This document shows positions 24,351 through 35,230 of a stretch of DNA of 64,000 nucleotides, piece after piece. Source of the stretch: Gammaproteobacteria bacterium. Its GTDB lineage: Bacteria; Pseudomonadota; Gammaproteobacteria; Steroidobacterales; Steroidobacteraceae. Both the position numbers and the translations under genes were made by a program. Within the stretch, counting starts at the first letter, position 1; every line of letters begins with the position of its first letter. The notes beneath the pieces were generated by a model. It worked only from the letters and a program-made list of their open reading frames with translations, was not told the origin of the DNA and ran no database searches. The stretch lies in contig VGUP01000001.1 of the NCBI GenBank assembly GCA_016874175.1, positions 1-64,000 of the forward strand. Direction: 5' to 3'.

Positions 24351-25958
24351 TTGGTTCGGATTCTGGGTGCCTGGCTGGACGGCGCGGGGAATGCCGTGCG
24401 GGTATACCTCGTGGCATTGCTTGCCGGCGCAGCGCTGTCGCTGGCGTTTGCGCCATTCAATCTTTGGCCATTGGCCGTCATCGCGCCCGCGGTGCTGTTT
24501 TCGTTGTGGGGTGGTGCCGCGCCGACGCCGGGTACATCAGCCGCGCAATCGGTATCGGCTGACGGCCCGATCTCGCCCGGACGCGCGGCGTCGCTGGGTT
24601 TCGCGTTCGGCTGCGGTACCTTCGCGGCTGGCACTTATTGGCTGTACGTCAGCATCCATGGCTTCGGCAAGGCGCCGGTGTGGTTGGCCTTGACCTTGAT
24701 GCTCGGCTTGGTCGCGCTGATGGCCTGCTATTCAGCGTTACTGGGTTATGTGGCGGCGCGCTTTTTTCCGCAGCACGGAGCGGTGCGTTGGTTGATCGCG
24801 TTGCCGGCGGGATGGGTGTTGCTCGAGTGGGTGCGCGGTTGGTTTTTATCTGGGTTCGGCTGGCTGTCGCTCGGCTATTCGCAGACAGGTACTTGGCTTG
24901 CCGGCTGGGCGCCGCTCGGCGGCGTCTATACGATATCTTTGGTCGTGGCGTTTCTGGCCGGGGCACTGGCATTTTGGTTCACTGAGCATCGCTCGAGTCA
25001 TCCATCATCAAAGAAAATACTATCTGCTTGGCAAGTGCTGCTCGTAATGGCGTTGCCGTGGTTGCTTGGCCTTGCGCTCGGGCGTATCGAGTGGACGCGC
25101 GCGAGCGGCGCGCCGGTCGGCGTCGCGATCATCCAGGGTGCTATTCCACAGGATCAAAAATGGCTGGCGGAAAATCGCGACAACAGCCTGCGCAGATATC
25201 GTGATCTCACGCTGTCAGCGCTGGGTACGCCGCTAATTATTTGGCCTGAGGCGGCTGCGCCGGAGCTGGCCAACAATATCGTGCCGTATCTCAGTGACTT
25301 GGCGCGCGCGGCCGAGGGCGCGGGCTCCAGTCTTTTGCTCGGGCTGATCCGTGCGGAGCCTGCCGAGAGCGGTGACCGTCCACGCTATTTCAACTCGTTA
25401 CTTGCCTTCGACAAAAAAATCACTTGGTACGACAAACATCATCTGGTACCCTTCGGCGAGTTCTTTCCGGTGCCCGAGGCAGTGCGACGCTGGATGCGGC
25501 TCATGAACTTGCCGTACTCCGATTTCTCGCGTGGCGCAGCGACACAGCCGCCGCTGCAAGTAGGCGGCCTCGCACTCGCGGCGAGCATTTGCTACGAGGA
25601 CGCTTACGCGAGTTCGCAACTCGCCGCCGCGCGGGCGTCGACAGCGCTTGTCAATGTCACCAACGATGCCTGGTTCGGGCGCTCGACGGCACGTCATCAA
25701 CATTTGCAGATTTCGCAGATGCGCGCGATCGAAGCACAGCGCTATTTGGTGCGCGCCGCCAATGACGGTATTTCCGCGGTGATCGGGCCACGTGGCGAGT
25801 TCGTTGCGCGCGCCCCCGATTTCCAGCAGGCAGTGCTGCGCTCGGCAATCGAGCCGCGTACTGGAATGTCGCCTTATCTGCGCTTCGGCAATGTGCCGCT
25901 GTTGTTTTTGCTGGTGATCTCGCTTGTGGTCGCGGTCGTGCTGCGATCGCGGTCGTGA
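24351..25958 (+). CDS. lnt: Apolipoprotein N-acyltransferase
   Basis: Multi-TM plus nitrilase domain: VAIIQGAIPQDQKWLAENRDNSLRRY...SICYEDAYASSQLAAARASTALVNVTNDAWFGRSTARHQHLQISQMRAIE. Confidence 0.93.
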   Translation: MVRILGAWLDGAGNAVRVYLVALLAGAALSLAFAPFNLWPLAVIAPAVLFSLWGGAAPTPGTSAAQSVSADGPISPGRAASLGFAFGCGTFAAGTYWLYVSIHGFGKAPVWLALTLMLGLVALMACYSALLGYVAARFFPQHGAVRWLIALPAGWVLLEWVRGWFLSGFGWLSLGYSQTGTWLAGWAPLGGVYTISLVVAFLAGALAFWFTEHRSSHPSSKKILSAWQVLLVMALPWLLGLALGRIEWTRASGAPVGVAIIQGAIPQDQKWLAENRDNSLRRYRDLTLSALGTPLIIWPEAAAPELANNIVPYLSDLARAAEGAGSSLLLGLIRAEPAESGDRPRYFNSLLAFDKKITWYDKHHLVPFGEFFPVPEAVRRWMRLMNLPYSDFSRGAATQPPLQVGGLALAASICYEDAYASSQLAAARASTALVNVTNDAWFGRSTARHQHLQISQMRAIEAQRYLVRAANDGISAVIGPRGEFVARAPDFQQAVLRSAIEPRTGMSPYLRFGNVPLLFLLVISLVVAVVLRSRS

Positions 25959-26014
25959 ACTTTCCCCGCCTCGCGCTGTCTAGGAGTTCCGTGTCCATGC
26001 AGTGGGTCATCGCT

Positions 26015-27565
26015 ATGTCACGACGTCCGTTCGTTCGTCGCAGCGTTGCTGCGATCGCTTCCGTTTTGGTCTTCAGCGCGTGTCAACCAGACACCTCGAG
26101 TGCCTCGGGTGCGCCGCTGGCCACGCTCGCGCAAGCGCCTGCCGCAGGCGCCGCGAGCGCACCTGCGCCGGCGGTGTCCTTGCCGAACTTCGCTTCACTC
26201 GTGCAGCAACAAGGCGCTGCAGTGGTCAATATTTCGACCAAGGGCAAACGGGTTCGCGTGGGCGCTCCCGGCATGTCACCGGACGATCCTTTCTTCGAAT
26301 TTTTCCGTCGCTTCGGCATCCCTGGCGCGCCGGGCGGTCGTGGCGATGCGCCAGGTCGCGAAGCGCCGGGCGGCGATGATGACGGCATGCGTCGTCCGGG
26401 TGACGAGGGCTCGGGTTTCATCGTCAGCAGTGACGGTTACATCCTCACCAACGCGCACGTGGTCGACGAAGCCGAAGAGGTCACGGTCAGGCTCACCGAT
26501 CGTCGCGAATTCATCGCCAAGATCATCGGCCTCGACAAACCGACTGATGTGGCCGTGCTGAAGATTGAAGCGCAAGCGTTGCCGGTGGTACGCATCGGTG
26601 ATCCGTCGAAGCTGCGTCCCGGCGAGTGGGTGCTCGCGATCGGTTCGCCTTTCGGTTTCGATAACTCCGCCACGGCAGGCATCGTCAGCGCCACGGCGCG
26701 CGGCTTGCCCAGCGGTGACAGCAACTACGTCAATTTCATTCAGACGGATGTCGCGGTAAATCCAGGCAACTCCGGCGGACCGCTCTTCAATCTTGCGGGC
26801 GAAGTGGTCGGCATCAACTCGCAGATTTACAGCCGCTCGGGTGGGTACATGGGGATTTCTTTTGCGATCCCGATCGATGTGGCGGTGAGCGTGCGCGATC
26901 AGCTCATCGCCAAAGGTCGGGTCAGCCGCGGCAAAATCGGTGTCTCGATCCAGCAGCTCGACGCCACGCTTGCCGAGAGCTTCGGTCTCGATCGGCCGCG
27001 CGGAGCCTTGGTGGGCGGTGTCGAAACTGATGGGCCGGCTGACAAAGCGGGTCTGCGTCAGGGTGACATCATCCTGTCAGCCAACGGCCGCGTGATCGAA
27101 CGCTCCGAAGAACTGCCGACAGTGATCGGTCAGATTCGACCCGGCAGCGAAGTCACGCTCGAGGTTTGGCGCGATCGGGCGAAGCGTACCGTCAAAGTTC
27201 GCGTTGGCGAGCTCGAGCCCGCGCGTCCGGTGGTGGCCGATAATCAGCGCGCCGAGTCGGAAAGTTCGGCAGATCGTCTGGGGCTCGTGGTGCGTGACCT
27301 GACGAGCGAGGAGCGCAGCCAGGGTGACATGCGCGATGGCCGCGGTGGGCGTACGCCCGTGCCCGAGGGCGTGCTGGTCGAGAGAGCGCAAGGCGCCGCG
27401 CGCGACGCGGGCGTGCAGCGTGGCGACTTCGTGCTCAACGTAAATGGGCGGCCAGTGAAGACGGTCAAAGAATTCCGCGAGGCGGTAGCGAAAGCGGGCA
27501 AGGCGGTGGCGCTGCTCGTGCAGCGCGGCGGCTCGCAGATCTTCATCCCGATCCGCGGCGAGTAG
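26015..27565 (+). CDS. Do-type periplasmic serine protease (DegP/MucD-like) with possible lipobox
   Basis: GSGFIVSSDGYILTNAHVVDEAEEV...VNPGNSGGPLFNLAGEVVGINSQIYSRSGGYMGISFAIP; two PDZ domains; start uncertain (ORF from 25955). Confidence 0.92.
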   Translation: MSRRPFVRRSVAAIASVLVFSACQPDTSSASGAPLATLAQAPAAGAASAPAPAVSLPNFASLVQQQGAAVVNISTKGKRVRVGAPGMSPDDPFFEFFRRFGIPGAPGGRGDAPGREAPGGDDDGMRRPGDEGSGFIVSSDGYILTNAHVVDEAEEVTVRLTDRREFIAKIIGLDKPTDVAVLKIEAQALPVVRIGDPSKLRPGEWVLAIGSPFGFDNSATAGIVSATARGLPSGDSNYVNFIQTDVAVNPGNSGGPLFNLAGEVVGINSQIYSRSGGYMGISFAIPIDVAVSVRDQLIAKGRVSRGKIGVSIQQLDATLAESFGLDRPRGALVGGVETDGPADKAGLRQGDIILSANGRVIERSEELPTVIGQIRPGSEVTLEVWRDRAKRTVKVRVGELEPARPVVADNQRAESESSADRLGLVVRDLTSEERSQGDMRDGRGGRTPVPEGVLVERAQGAARDAGVQRGDFVLNVNGRPVKTVKEFREAVAKAGKAVALLVQRGGSQIFIPIRGE

Positions 27566-27571
27566 GCGCGC

Positions 27572-28888
27572 TCAGCGGCCGCGCGCGGCGAGTTCGCGGT
27601 AAGGGCGCAAGGCACGTTCGATCGAGAGCGCAGCGAGTGGCGTGGCGACGGCGGTGACCATGATCACCCCGTCGCCGATTCGCTGTTCGTCTTGCAGCAC
27701 GTAGTCCGACACCATCGACATGGCGGTCGCGCCGATACCGATACCCGTCAAATTGATCACCAGCAGATAGAGCGCCGAGGCGCGGGCGCGCAACGGGCCG
27801 GGTGTCACCAGTTGCAAGGCCGCAGAGGCTGCCGCAAACGGGAAGCTTGAGCAGGACAGCGTCGGTACCAGCAATGCGAGTGCCAAATAGGGGTTGGCAG
27901 TGCTGAAGGTCAGTGCGACCAGCGGCGCGAGCAGCAGCGCGCTGATCAGCAAGACGCGAAGCTCAGCGTCTTGTTTGCCCGCAGCGCGCCAGCGATCGGC
28001 GAGCGTGCCGCCCACCATGATTCCCGTAGCGCCAGCGACCAGCATGATTGGGCCGTAACTGAAGGCGACCTCGATCGGACTAAAACCGTGGACGCGCATG
28101 AAATGCGCCGGAATCCAGAATGCGACGCCGTTGAAGACGAGCGTGAGCATCGACACGCCAAAGGTGTGCAGCAAGTAAAATGGCCACTCCTGCCGCATCC
28201 AGCGCATGACATCAACAAAATGCGCAGCCGCCGGCACTGCAGTTTGGCGTGCGGGCTCTGGGATCCGCAGTATCCAGATCGTCACCAGCATGCCAAGTGG
28301 ACCGAGAATCAGGAACGGCAGCTGCCAGGGGCGCACCTCGCCGATGAGCGGCCAGTGCATCACTTCGGCGGCAGAGATCATCGAGACGAGGGCGCCGGTG
28401 ATCATCACTGCGGCACCAATGCCGAAGTAGATGCCCACCGAAAACAGTGCCAATGCGCGACTGCGCTGCCGTGGCGGATAGAGGTCGGCGATCATCGAAT
28501 AGGCAGTCGGCGTGAGCGCAGCTTCGCCGACACCCACGCCTACGCGGGCTGCAAACAGTCCGAGGTAGCTGGTTGCACGACCACAGAGCGCAGTCATCAG
28601 TGACCAAAGAAATATGCCGCCAGCGACGATATTGCGCCGATTACCGGTATCGGCCTAGCGCCCGATAGGCCACACGCCGAGTACGGTGTAGCAGATGGCG
28701 AACGCGAGACCGTACAGCAGACTCACTTCGGTGTCGCTGAGACCAAGGTCGGCGCGAATCGGCCCGACTAGCATCGAGAGAATCTGTCGATCCACGTACG
28801 AGAATACGTAGGCGACCATCAGCGCAAGGGTCACGTGCTGCGCCACGGCGGGCGCTGGAAAATCACTTGCGCGAGAGGGTACTGTCAC
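27572..28888 (-). pseudogene. MFS transporter (Spinster-like) interrupted by an in-frame TAG at 28655-28657
   Basis: ORFs 28655..28888 and 27572..28597 share one frame; joined: ...YGLAFAICYTVLGVWPIGR*ADTGNRRNIVAGGIFLWSLMTALCG... Confidence 0.8.
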
Positions 28889-28922
28889 TAGGGGGGCGGT
28901 TCGTTGACCAATAGTTAGGTGA

Positions 28923-29768
28923 TCAATAATTGGGTGTCTTCGGCAGCGCTTGCCCGTAGGGTGCGAGTTCGGGAGGCAGGATCGGTCGATGTGGTGGATG
29001 CCAGGTGAACGGTTTTTTCACGGTATCGAAGGTATTGACCAGCGGACCATTCACGGTGCGCACGAACAGGTTATAGCCGGTGTCGGTGCCGGCGGGTCCG
29101 TGATATCCGTTCTCGCGCCACCAGCAGTAGCCGCCGCGCTGCATGCGACCGAGATCGCCCCAGACGTAATCGCCCTCGATCGTATACAGCTCTTCGACCA
29201 TGGGATGCGTCCACTGCGGTTTTGCCATACCCGGTGGCACGCGATGCGGCGGTGAGCAATAAAGAAATGTGGTTTCGCCGGTGTCCGGGTCGGTGCGCAG
29301 GGGCTTGATGGCCACGCCTTTGGAGAGCTGTGGATCGACCAGGCTCGGATCCCAGTCCATCGCCAGCGGATTTACGTGTTCGACGAGGCGCCGCTCATCA
29401 AAACCCGGTGAGCTGCCGTTGCCGAGCATCGGCTCGCCGTAAAGCATGGTCAGCAAGACCGCGCCGTGCGGGCTGGAGGCTAGTGCGCGCGTATACCCGG
29501 CGGGCAGAAACCCATAGTGGTGTTGTTCGTAGGATCGACCATTGATGACGAGGCAGCCCTCGAGCACCAAAAACTCTTCGTGGGTCGTGAGGTGCTGCGG
29601 CGCGCTGCGACTCCAGCCGGCCGGATAGCGCACGATGCAGGTCGAGCTGCGATCGGTGTCATCGATACTGAGCAGCTTCGAGTCGACGTCGGGTCGCGCG
29701 TTGCCGTGCAGGCCTTGGCGCCACGGGATCATTTGCGACTGCACGAACATGATGTGGGGTCTTGCCAT
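28923..29768 (-). CDS. Cupin-type protein, possibly DUF4437-like
   Basis: Two cupin-like segments: APQHLTTHEEFLVLEGCLVINGRSYEQHHYGFLPAG and WTHPMVEELYTIEGDYVWGDLGRMQRGGYCWWREN. Confidence 0.6.
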   Translation of the reverse strand: MARPHIMFVQSQMIPWRQGLHGNARPDVDSKLLSIDDTDRSSTCIVRYPAGWSRSAPQHLTTHEEFLVLEGCLVINGRSYEQHHYGFLPAGYTRALASSPHGAVLLTMLYGEPMLGNGSSPGFDERRLVEHVNPLAMDWDPSLVDPQLSKGVAIKPLRTDPDTGETTFLYCSPPHRVPPGMAKPQWTHPMVEELYTIEGDYVWGDLGRMQRGGYCWWRENGYHGPAGTDTGYNLFVRTVNGPLVNTFDTVKKPFTWHPPHRPILPPELAPYGQALPKTPNY

Positions 29769-29858
29769 GAGCCCTAGTGGAGCAAATCCGTCATGCGCCT
29801 ACAATCGAGGCAGCGATTTCGTTCGTTCCGCGGGGTGACCGCGGGTGAGGTTCGTCCG

Positions 29859-30524
29859 ATGACGGTGCGCGCGCCGGATTCTCTTGATCACGTGGGCTTT
29901 GCCGGCCCCGACCTCGATACCTTGTGCGCCGAGTGGCGCGAGCTCGGTTTCGAGCCGACGCCACCGCAGGCCTTGGTGGCGGTGACGGAAGCGGGCGAGA
30001 AGGTCGATCTCCAGCAGCGCAGTGCGCACATCATGCTGGAGCACGGCTATATCGAGCTGACCGAGGTTCGCGAGATCGCTGGCCATCATCTTGCGCGGTG
30101 GCTGTCACGTGGGCCTGCACTCTGCATCGTGGCCTATGGTTCAAAGGATCTGCGCAGCTGGCGTGCGCAGTGCAGCGAGCCCGGCATGTCTGCGGTGATG
30201 ACAGCGTCGCGGACCATCGAGTATGGCGAGCATCACGGTGAAGCCCGATTTCTCTGGTGCATGCGCGATCTGGCGCGCACACCGGCTGCGCTCGAGTGTG
30301 TAGTCGAACACCTGACGCCAGCGCTGGTTTTTCAGCCCGCTGTGCAGCGTCATCGAAATGGGGCGCGAGCGCTGCGCGGCGTAGAGATCGCGGGCGATAG
30401 AGTGGTGGGCCTCACCATCGAGGTGGCCGAACTTGCGGCGCTCGGTCGGCAAGAGGTGGCGTTGCGGACCGCGCCCGACTGTCGACTGCGCTACATCGAG
30501 ACCGATACCGCGCGGCGCGCTTGA
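29859..30524 (+). CDS. VOC/glyoxalase-like domain protein
   Basis: DSLDHVGFAGPDLDTLCAEWRELGFEPTPPQ...AHIMLEHGYIELTEV. Confidence 0.65.
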   Translation: MTVRAPDSLDHVGFAGPDLDTLCAEWRELGFEPTPPQALVAVTEAGEKVDLQQRSAHIMLEHGYIELTEVREIAGHHLARWLSRGPALCIVAYGSKDLRSWRAQCSEPGMSAVMTASRTIEYGEHHGEARFLWCMRDLARTPAALECVVEHLTPALVFQPAVQRHRNGARALRGVEIAGDRVVGLTIEVAELAALGRQEVALRTAPDCRLRYIETDTARRA

Positions 30525-30611
30525 CGGGCTGCGGGAGAGAGTGCCGTCGTGTACCATCGCCGCTCGCCGAAGTGGCGGTATTTACAGGCTTTTTTGGCCA
30601 CGAGCTGATCC

Positions 30612-33248
30612 ATGGACGAGCGTTACGAACCGGCCGCCGTTGAGCGTGCCGCACAACAGCACTGGAAAGCAGCGCGCAGTTTTGCTGCCAAAGAAGACTC
30701 GTCCAAGGGCAAGTTCTATTGCTTGTCGATGTTCCCGTACCCCTCGGGTCGTTTGCACATGGGTCACGTGCGCAACTACACCATCGGCGATGTGCTGTCG
30801 CGGTTCGCGCGCATGCAGGGGCGCAATGTGCTGCAGCCCATGGGCTGGGATGCCTTCGGCTTGCCGGCCGAGAACGCGGCCATGGCTAATGGCGTCGCGC
30901 CGGCTAAATGGACGCGCGACAACATCGCGTACATGAAGCGGCAGTTGCAGGCGCTCGGTTTTGCGCTCGATTGGGAACGCGAGTTTGCGACCTGCGATCC
31001 CGCCTATTACCGCTGGAACCAATGGTTCTTCTTGCGCATGCGCGAGAAAGGCATCGCCTACAAAAAAACCGGCGTGGTGAATTGGGATCCGATCGATCAG
31101 ACGGTGCTGGCCAACGAGCAGGTCATCGACGGTCGCGGCTGGCGCACCGGCGCGCTTGTCGAGAAGCGCGAAATCCCGATGTATTACCTCAACATCACGG
31201 CCTATGCCGAGGAGTCGCTCGGTGCGCTCGCCGGGCTCGAGGGCTGGCCCGGACGCGTCAAGGTCATGCAGGCCAACTGGATTGGTCGCAGCGAGGGCGC
31301 GGAAATCAGCTTCCCGCTCGCCGACGATGCGCGCGCCGCGTTGGCTGCGAGCGGCGAGTCGACTGCGACGGCGACGCTCAAAGTTTTCACCACGCGTGCA
31401 GACACGGTATTCGGGGTCACGTTCATGGCGATCGCTGCCGAGCATCCGCTCGCGCTGGCCGCCGGTGTGCGCGATCCCTCGCTGCAGGCGTTCATCGACG
31501 AATGTCGCCGCGGCAGCACCATGGAGGCGGATGTCGCCACCATGGAAAAGAAAGGTCGGCGCACAGGGTTGCATGTGCTGCATCCGTTTACCAGCAAGCC
31601 GGTCGAGGTCTGGGTCGCCAATTACGTACTGATGGGCTACGGCGAAGGCGCGGTCATGGGTGTGCCTGCGCACGACGAGCGCGACTTCGAGTTCGCGACC
31701 TGCAACAACATCGATATCGTCACCGTCGTGCAGCCCAAAGATGGTGCGTGGCAGAGCGTGCAAGCGCCGTGGCAAGAATCCTATGGTGACTACGGTATCA
31801 CCGTGAATTCGGCCGAGTTTTCCGGGCTCGAATTCAAACCGGCGGTGGCTGCGATCGCAACTGCGCTCGAGCGCAAGGGTCTTGGTCGCAAGCGTATCCA
31901 GTTTCGCTTGCGCGATTGGGGTATTTCGCGGCAGCGCTACTGGGGCTGCCCGATCCCGCTCATTCATTGCGAACACTGTGGCGAAGTGCCGGTGCCCGAT
32001 GCGCAGTTACCGGTGGTGTTGCCTGAAGATTTGGTGCCCGATGGCAGCGGCAATCCGCTTGGCAAGACGGCGGCGTTTTTCAAGGTCGACTGCCCGAATT
32101 GCGGCAAGCCGGCGCGGCGCGAAACCGACACCATGGACACCTTCGTCGATTCGTCCTGGTATTTCCTGCGTTTCGCCTGCCCGGACAACGAACGCACGAT
32201 GGTCGACGAGCGCGTCAAATATTGGTTGCCGGTCGATCAGTATATTGGTGGCATCGAGCACGCGATCCTGCATCTGCTTTACGCGCGTTTCTGGACCAAG
32301 GTGATGCGCGATCTCGGTCTCGTGAATATCGACGAACCGTTCGCCAATCTGTTCACGCAGGGCATGGTGCTCAATCACATCTATTCCCATCAGCCGGCTG
32401 AGGGGCGCCGCCACTACTTCAACCCGATTGACGTCGACGTCGAAGAACAAGACGGCAGCAAGCGTTGTTTCGTGACGCGTGATGACGGCTCGCGCATCGA
32501 GGTGAACTACGACGGTCTCGGCACGATGTCGAAGTCGAAGAACAACGGCGTCGATCCGCAGAGCCTCGTCGAGAAATATGGTGCGGATACAGCGCGCCTC
32601 TTCATGATGTTTGCAGCGCCGCCCGAGCAGACGCTCGAATGGTCAGACGAAGGCGTGCAGGGAGCGTTCCGTTTTATCCGCCGCCTGTGGACGGCGGTGT
32701 ATCAGCATGTTACAGCGGGTACGGCGGTACCACTCGACAAGTCTGCGTTGACGGCAGCGCAAAAAGATTTGCGACGGGCAGCCCACCAAGCCTTGGTCAA
32801 GGTCACCGACGATATTGGTCGTCGACGTACCTTCAATACCGCGGTCGCGGCGGTGATGGAGTTGCTGAATGCCGTCCCGCGTTTCGAGGACCGCTCGCCG
32901 CAGGGACGTGCGGTGGTGCAAGAGGCACTCGAAATCGCCGTGATCGGTTTGTCGCCGATGGTACCGCATGTGTGCCACGCGCTGTGGCAAGCACTCGGGC
33001 ATGCCGAGGCGATCATCGATGTCAGCTGGCCGGCAGCCGATCAAGCCGCGTTGGCGCAAGATGCCCTCACGCTCGTGGTCCAGGTCAACGGCAAGCTGCG
33101 TAGTCAGGTGACGGTAGCCCTTGATGCCGATGAAGCGACCATTCGCGCCACGGCACTTGCCGATGAAACAGTACGGCGCTTCGTCGGCGATGCCACACCA
33201 AAGAAAATCGTGGTCGTGCTGCGCAAACTGGTCAATGTGGTGATCTGA
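30612..33248 (+). CDS. leuS: Leucyl-tRNA synthetase
   Basis: [30 protein letters not shown]...[12 protein letters not shown]. Confidence 0.99.
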   Translation: MDERYEPAAVERAAQQHWKAARSFAAKEDSSKGKFYCLSMFPYPSGRLHMGHVRNYTIGDVLSRFARMQGRNVLQPMGWDAFGLPAENAAMANGVAPAKWTRDNIAYMKRQLQALGFALDWEREFATCDPAYYRWNQWFFLRMREKGIAYKKTGVVNWDPIDQTVLANEQVIDGRGWRTGALVEKREIPMYYLNITAYAEESLGALAGLEGWPGRVKVMQANWIGRSEGAEISFPLADDARAALAASGESTATATLKVFTTRADTVFGVTFMAIAAEHPLALAAGVRDPSLQAFIDECRRGSTMEADVATMEKKGRRTGLHVLHPFTSKPVEVWVANYVLMGYGEGAVMGVPAHDERDFEFATCNNIDIVTVVQPKDGAWQSVQAPWQESYGDYGITVNSAEFSGLEFKPAVAAIATALERKGLGRKRIQFRLRDWGISRQRYWGCPIPLIHCEHCGEVPVPDAQLPVVLPEDLVPDGSGNPLGKTAAFFKVDCPNCGKPARRETDTMDTFVDSSWYFLRFACPDNERTMVDERVKYWLPVDQYIGGIEHAILHLLYARFWTKVMRDLGLVNIDEPFANLFTQGMVLNHIYSHQPAEGRRHYFNPIDVDVEEQDGSKRCFVTRDDGSRIEVNYDGLGTMSKSKNNGVDPQSLVEKYGADTARLFMMFAAPPEQTLEWSDEGVQGAFRFIRRLWTAVYQHVTAGTAVPLDKSALTAAQKDLRRAAHQALVKVTDDIGRRRTFNTAVAAVMELLNAVPRFEDRSPQGRAVVQEALEIAVIGLSPMVPHVCHALWQALGHAEAIIDVSWPAADQAALAQDALTLVVQVNGKLRSQVTVALDADEATIRATALADETVRRFVGDATPKKIVVVLRKLVNVVI

Positions 33249-33252
33249 GATC

Positions 33253-33762
33253 ATGCAGCGCAAGGTTCACGTTAGGCTTGCGTTCGCGCGATGGGCGACT
33301 GCGGCTGCGCTGCTGGCGACCCTGCTGCTTGTGGGCTGTGGCTTTCATTTGCAAGGCGCGGTACCGCTCGCCGCCGACCTGCGGCAGCTTGCTTTGCGTG
33401 CGCCCGATTCGCAGAGCGACTTCGTACGTGCCATGCGGCGTGCCTTGCTTGATGCCGGGGCGCAGCTGCAAACCAGCAGTAACGCGCAGCTTATCATCGA
33501 GCGCGATGAATTATTGGAGCGCGTCGCCTCGGTCTCGGCACGCAACGTGCCGCGCGAATACGAGCTCACCTACATCGTGCGGTTCTCGCTCAGATTCGGT
33601 AACGAAACGCGTATCGACGCCGAAGAAATCACGGTGACTCGCGATTTCAGTTTCGATGAGCGTATTATGCTCGCCAAAGAGCGCGAGCGAGAGCAGCTGC
33701 GTGCCACTTTGGCGCAGGAGGCGGCCGGTATCGTGCTGCAACGTCTGGCGAGTCAGCGCTGA
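33253..33762 (+). CDS. lptE: LPS-assembly lipoprotein LptE
   Basis: LLLVGCGFHLQGAVPLAADLRQLALRA lipobox; directly after leuS. Confidence 0.9.
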   Translation: MQRKVHVRLAFARWATAAALLATLLLVGCGFHLQGAVPLAADLRQLALRAPDSQSDFVRAMRRALLDAGAQLQTSSNAQLIIERDELLERVASVSARNVPREYELTYIVRFSLRFGNETRIDAEEITVTRDFSFDERIMLAKEREREQLRATLAQEAAGIVLQRLASQR

Positions 33763-33772
33763 GCGGGGCGGC

Positions 33773-34255
33773 GTGCGCCTGATCGACGTATCGTTGCGCG
33801 CTGCCCTCGACGGCTTGTTCGCCGGCTATGGACTCACCATCGCGGATGTTGCTGCGGATGCGGCGATTCCGGGATCCTATTGGGGTGAATGTGAGGCCGG
33901 ACTCATTGGTTCCACGCTTTACTTGCGAGCCGATACCCCGCTTCACTCGGCGCTGCACGAGGCGGCCCATTACGTATGCATGGATGACGTGCGACGCAAC
34001 GGTTTAGAGCGTGACGCGGGCGGTGATGTCGCCGAAGAAAACGCGGTCTGCTATCTGCAAATTCTTTGGGCAGATGCCTTGCCTGCGGTCGGACGGGAAG
34101 AGCTGATGACCGATATGGATGCCTGGGGCTACAGCTTCCGCTTGGGTTCGGCGGCGCGCTGGTTTGCAGAAGACGCGGCGGATGCGCTCGAGTGGCTGCA
34201 GCGACGGCAGCTGATCGATGTCGCGGGTCGATTGCAACTTCAGCGCGCTGCGTAG
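33773..34255 (+). CDS. Hypothetical protein with HExxH motif (putative metallohydrolase)
   Basis: HSALHEAAHYVCMDDVRRNGLERDAGGDVAEENAVCYLQILWADALP; GTG start inferred. Confidence 0.65.
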   Translation: MRLIDVSLRAALDGLFAGYGLTIADVAADAAIPGSYWGECEAGLIGSTLYLRADTPLHSALHEAAHYVCMDDVRRNGLERDAGGDVAEENAVCYLQILWADALPAVGREELMTDMDAWGYSFRLGSAARWFAEDAADALEWLQRRQLIDVAGRLQLQRAA

Positions 34256-35196
34256 CGATCGGCAGTCGTAATCAGTTCGCTCAGGATGCCGGGCTCGAAC
34301 GCCGAGTGACCGGCTTCGCTGACGATGCGCAGGTCCGCTTCCGGCCAGGCACGATGCAGATCCCAGGCGCTTTTCATTGGGCAGACGACATCGTAGCGAC
34401 CCTGCACGATGGTGCAGGGCAAGTGGCGAATACGTGGTACGTCGTCGAGCAACTGGCTGGGGGTGCGCAGAAAGCCGCCATTGATGAAGTAGTGGCACTC
34501 GATCCGTGCAAACGCCTCGGCGACCGAGCTTTCTTCGAATTTGGCGACGTAGTCCGGATTGAGTCGTAAGAAGCTGGTCGCCCCTTCCCAGATCGACCAA
34601 GCACGCGCGGCCTGTTTGCGCACTTGGCTGTCGTCGCTGGTCAGTCGCTGGTAGTAGGCGCGCATCAGATCGTAGCGGTCTGCGGGTGGAATGGGTTTGA
34701 GGAATTCTTCGTAGAGGTCGGGGAACAGCGCGCCCGTGCCATCCGCTGTTTCATAGAACCAGCGGAACTCCCAGGGACGCACCAAAAAAATGCCGCGCAG
34801 TACGAGTTCGGTGACCCGCTGCGGATGAGTTTGCGCATACGCCAGCGCCAGAGTCGAACCCCAGGAGCCGCCAAACACCTGCCAGTGCTCGATACCGAGA
34901 TGCTTGCGCAAAGCTTCGATGTCATCGACCAGATGCCACGTGGTGTTGTCGATCAGGCTGGAATGCGGACGACTCTTGCCGCAGCCGCGTTGATCGAAGA
35001 GCACGATCCGATAACGGTCCGGGTCAAAGAATCGACGCATGCGCGCGTCAGTGCCACCACCCGGTCCGCCATGCAGAAAAACCACTGGCTTGCCGGCGGG
35101 GTTACCGCTTTCTTCCCAGTAAATTTCGTGCAGGTCGGAGACGCGCAGCCAACCGCTGCGGCTCGGTTCGATGGGCGGATAAAGTTCGCGACGCAT
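34240..35196 (-). CDS. pip: Proline iminopeptidase
   Basis: LHGGPGGGTDARMRRFFDPDRYRIVLFDQRGCGKSRPHSSLIDNTTWHLVDDIEALRKHLGIEHWQVFGGSWGSTLALAYAQTHP. Confidence 0.95.
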   Translation of the reverse strand: MRRELYPPIEPSRSGWLRVSDLHEIYWEESGNPAGKPVVFLHGGPGGGTDARMRRFFDPDRYRIVLFDQRGCGKSRPHSSLIDNTTWHLVDDIEALRKHLGIEHWQVFGGSWGSTLALAYAQTHPQRVTELVLRGIFLVRPWEFRWFYETADGTGALFPDLYEEFLKPIPPADRYDLMRAYYQRLTSDDSQVRKQAARAWSIWEGATSFLRLNPDYVAKFEESSVAEAFARIECHYFINGGFLRTPSQLLDDVPRIRHLPCTIVQGRYDVVCPMKSAWDLHRAWPEADLRIVSEAGHSAFEPGILSELITTADRYAAR

Positions 35197-35230
35197 GCTT
35201 GCTGGGTTCCGTTTGCTCGGGTCTGCGCGG

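Noticed and set aside
30582-31976. 464-aa minus-strand ORF opposite leuS
   Set aside because: Antisense to leuS; composition typical of reverse-complement coding frames.
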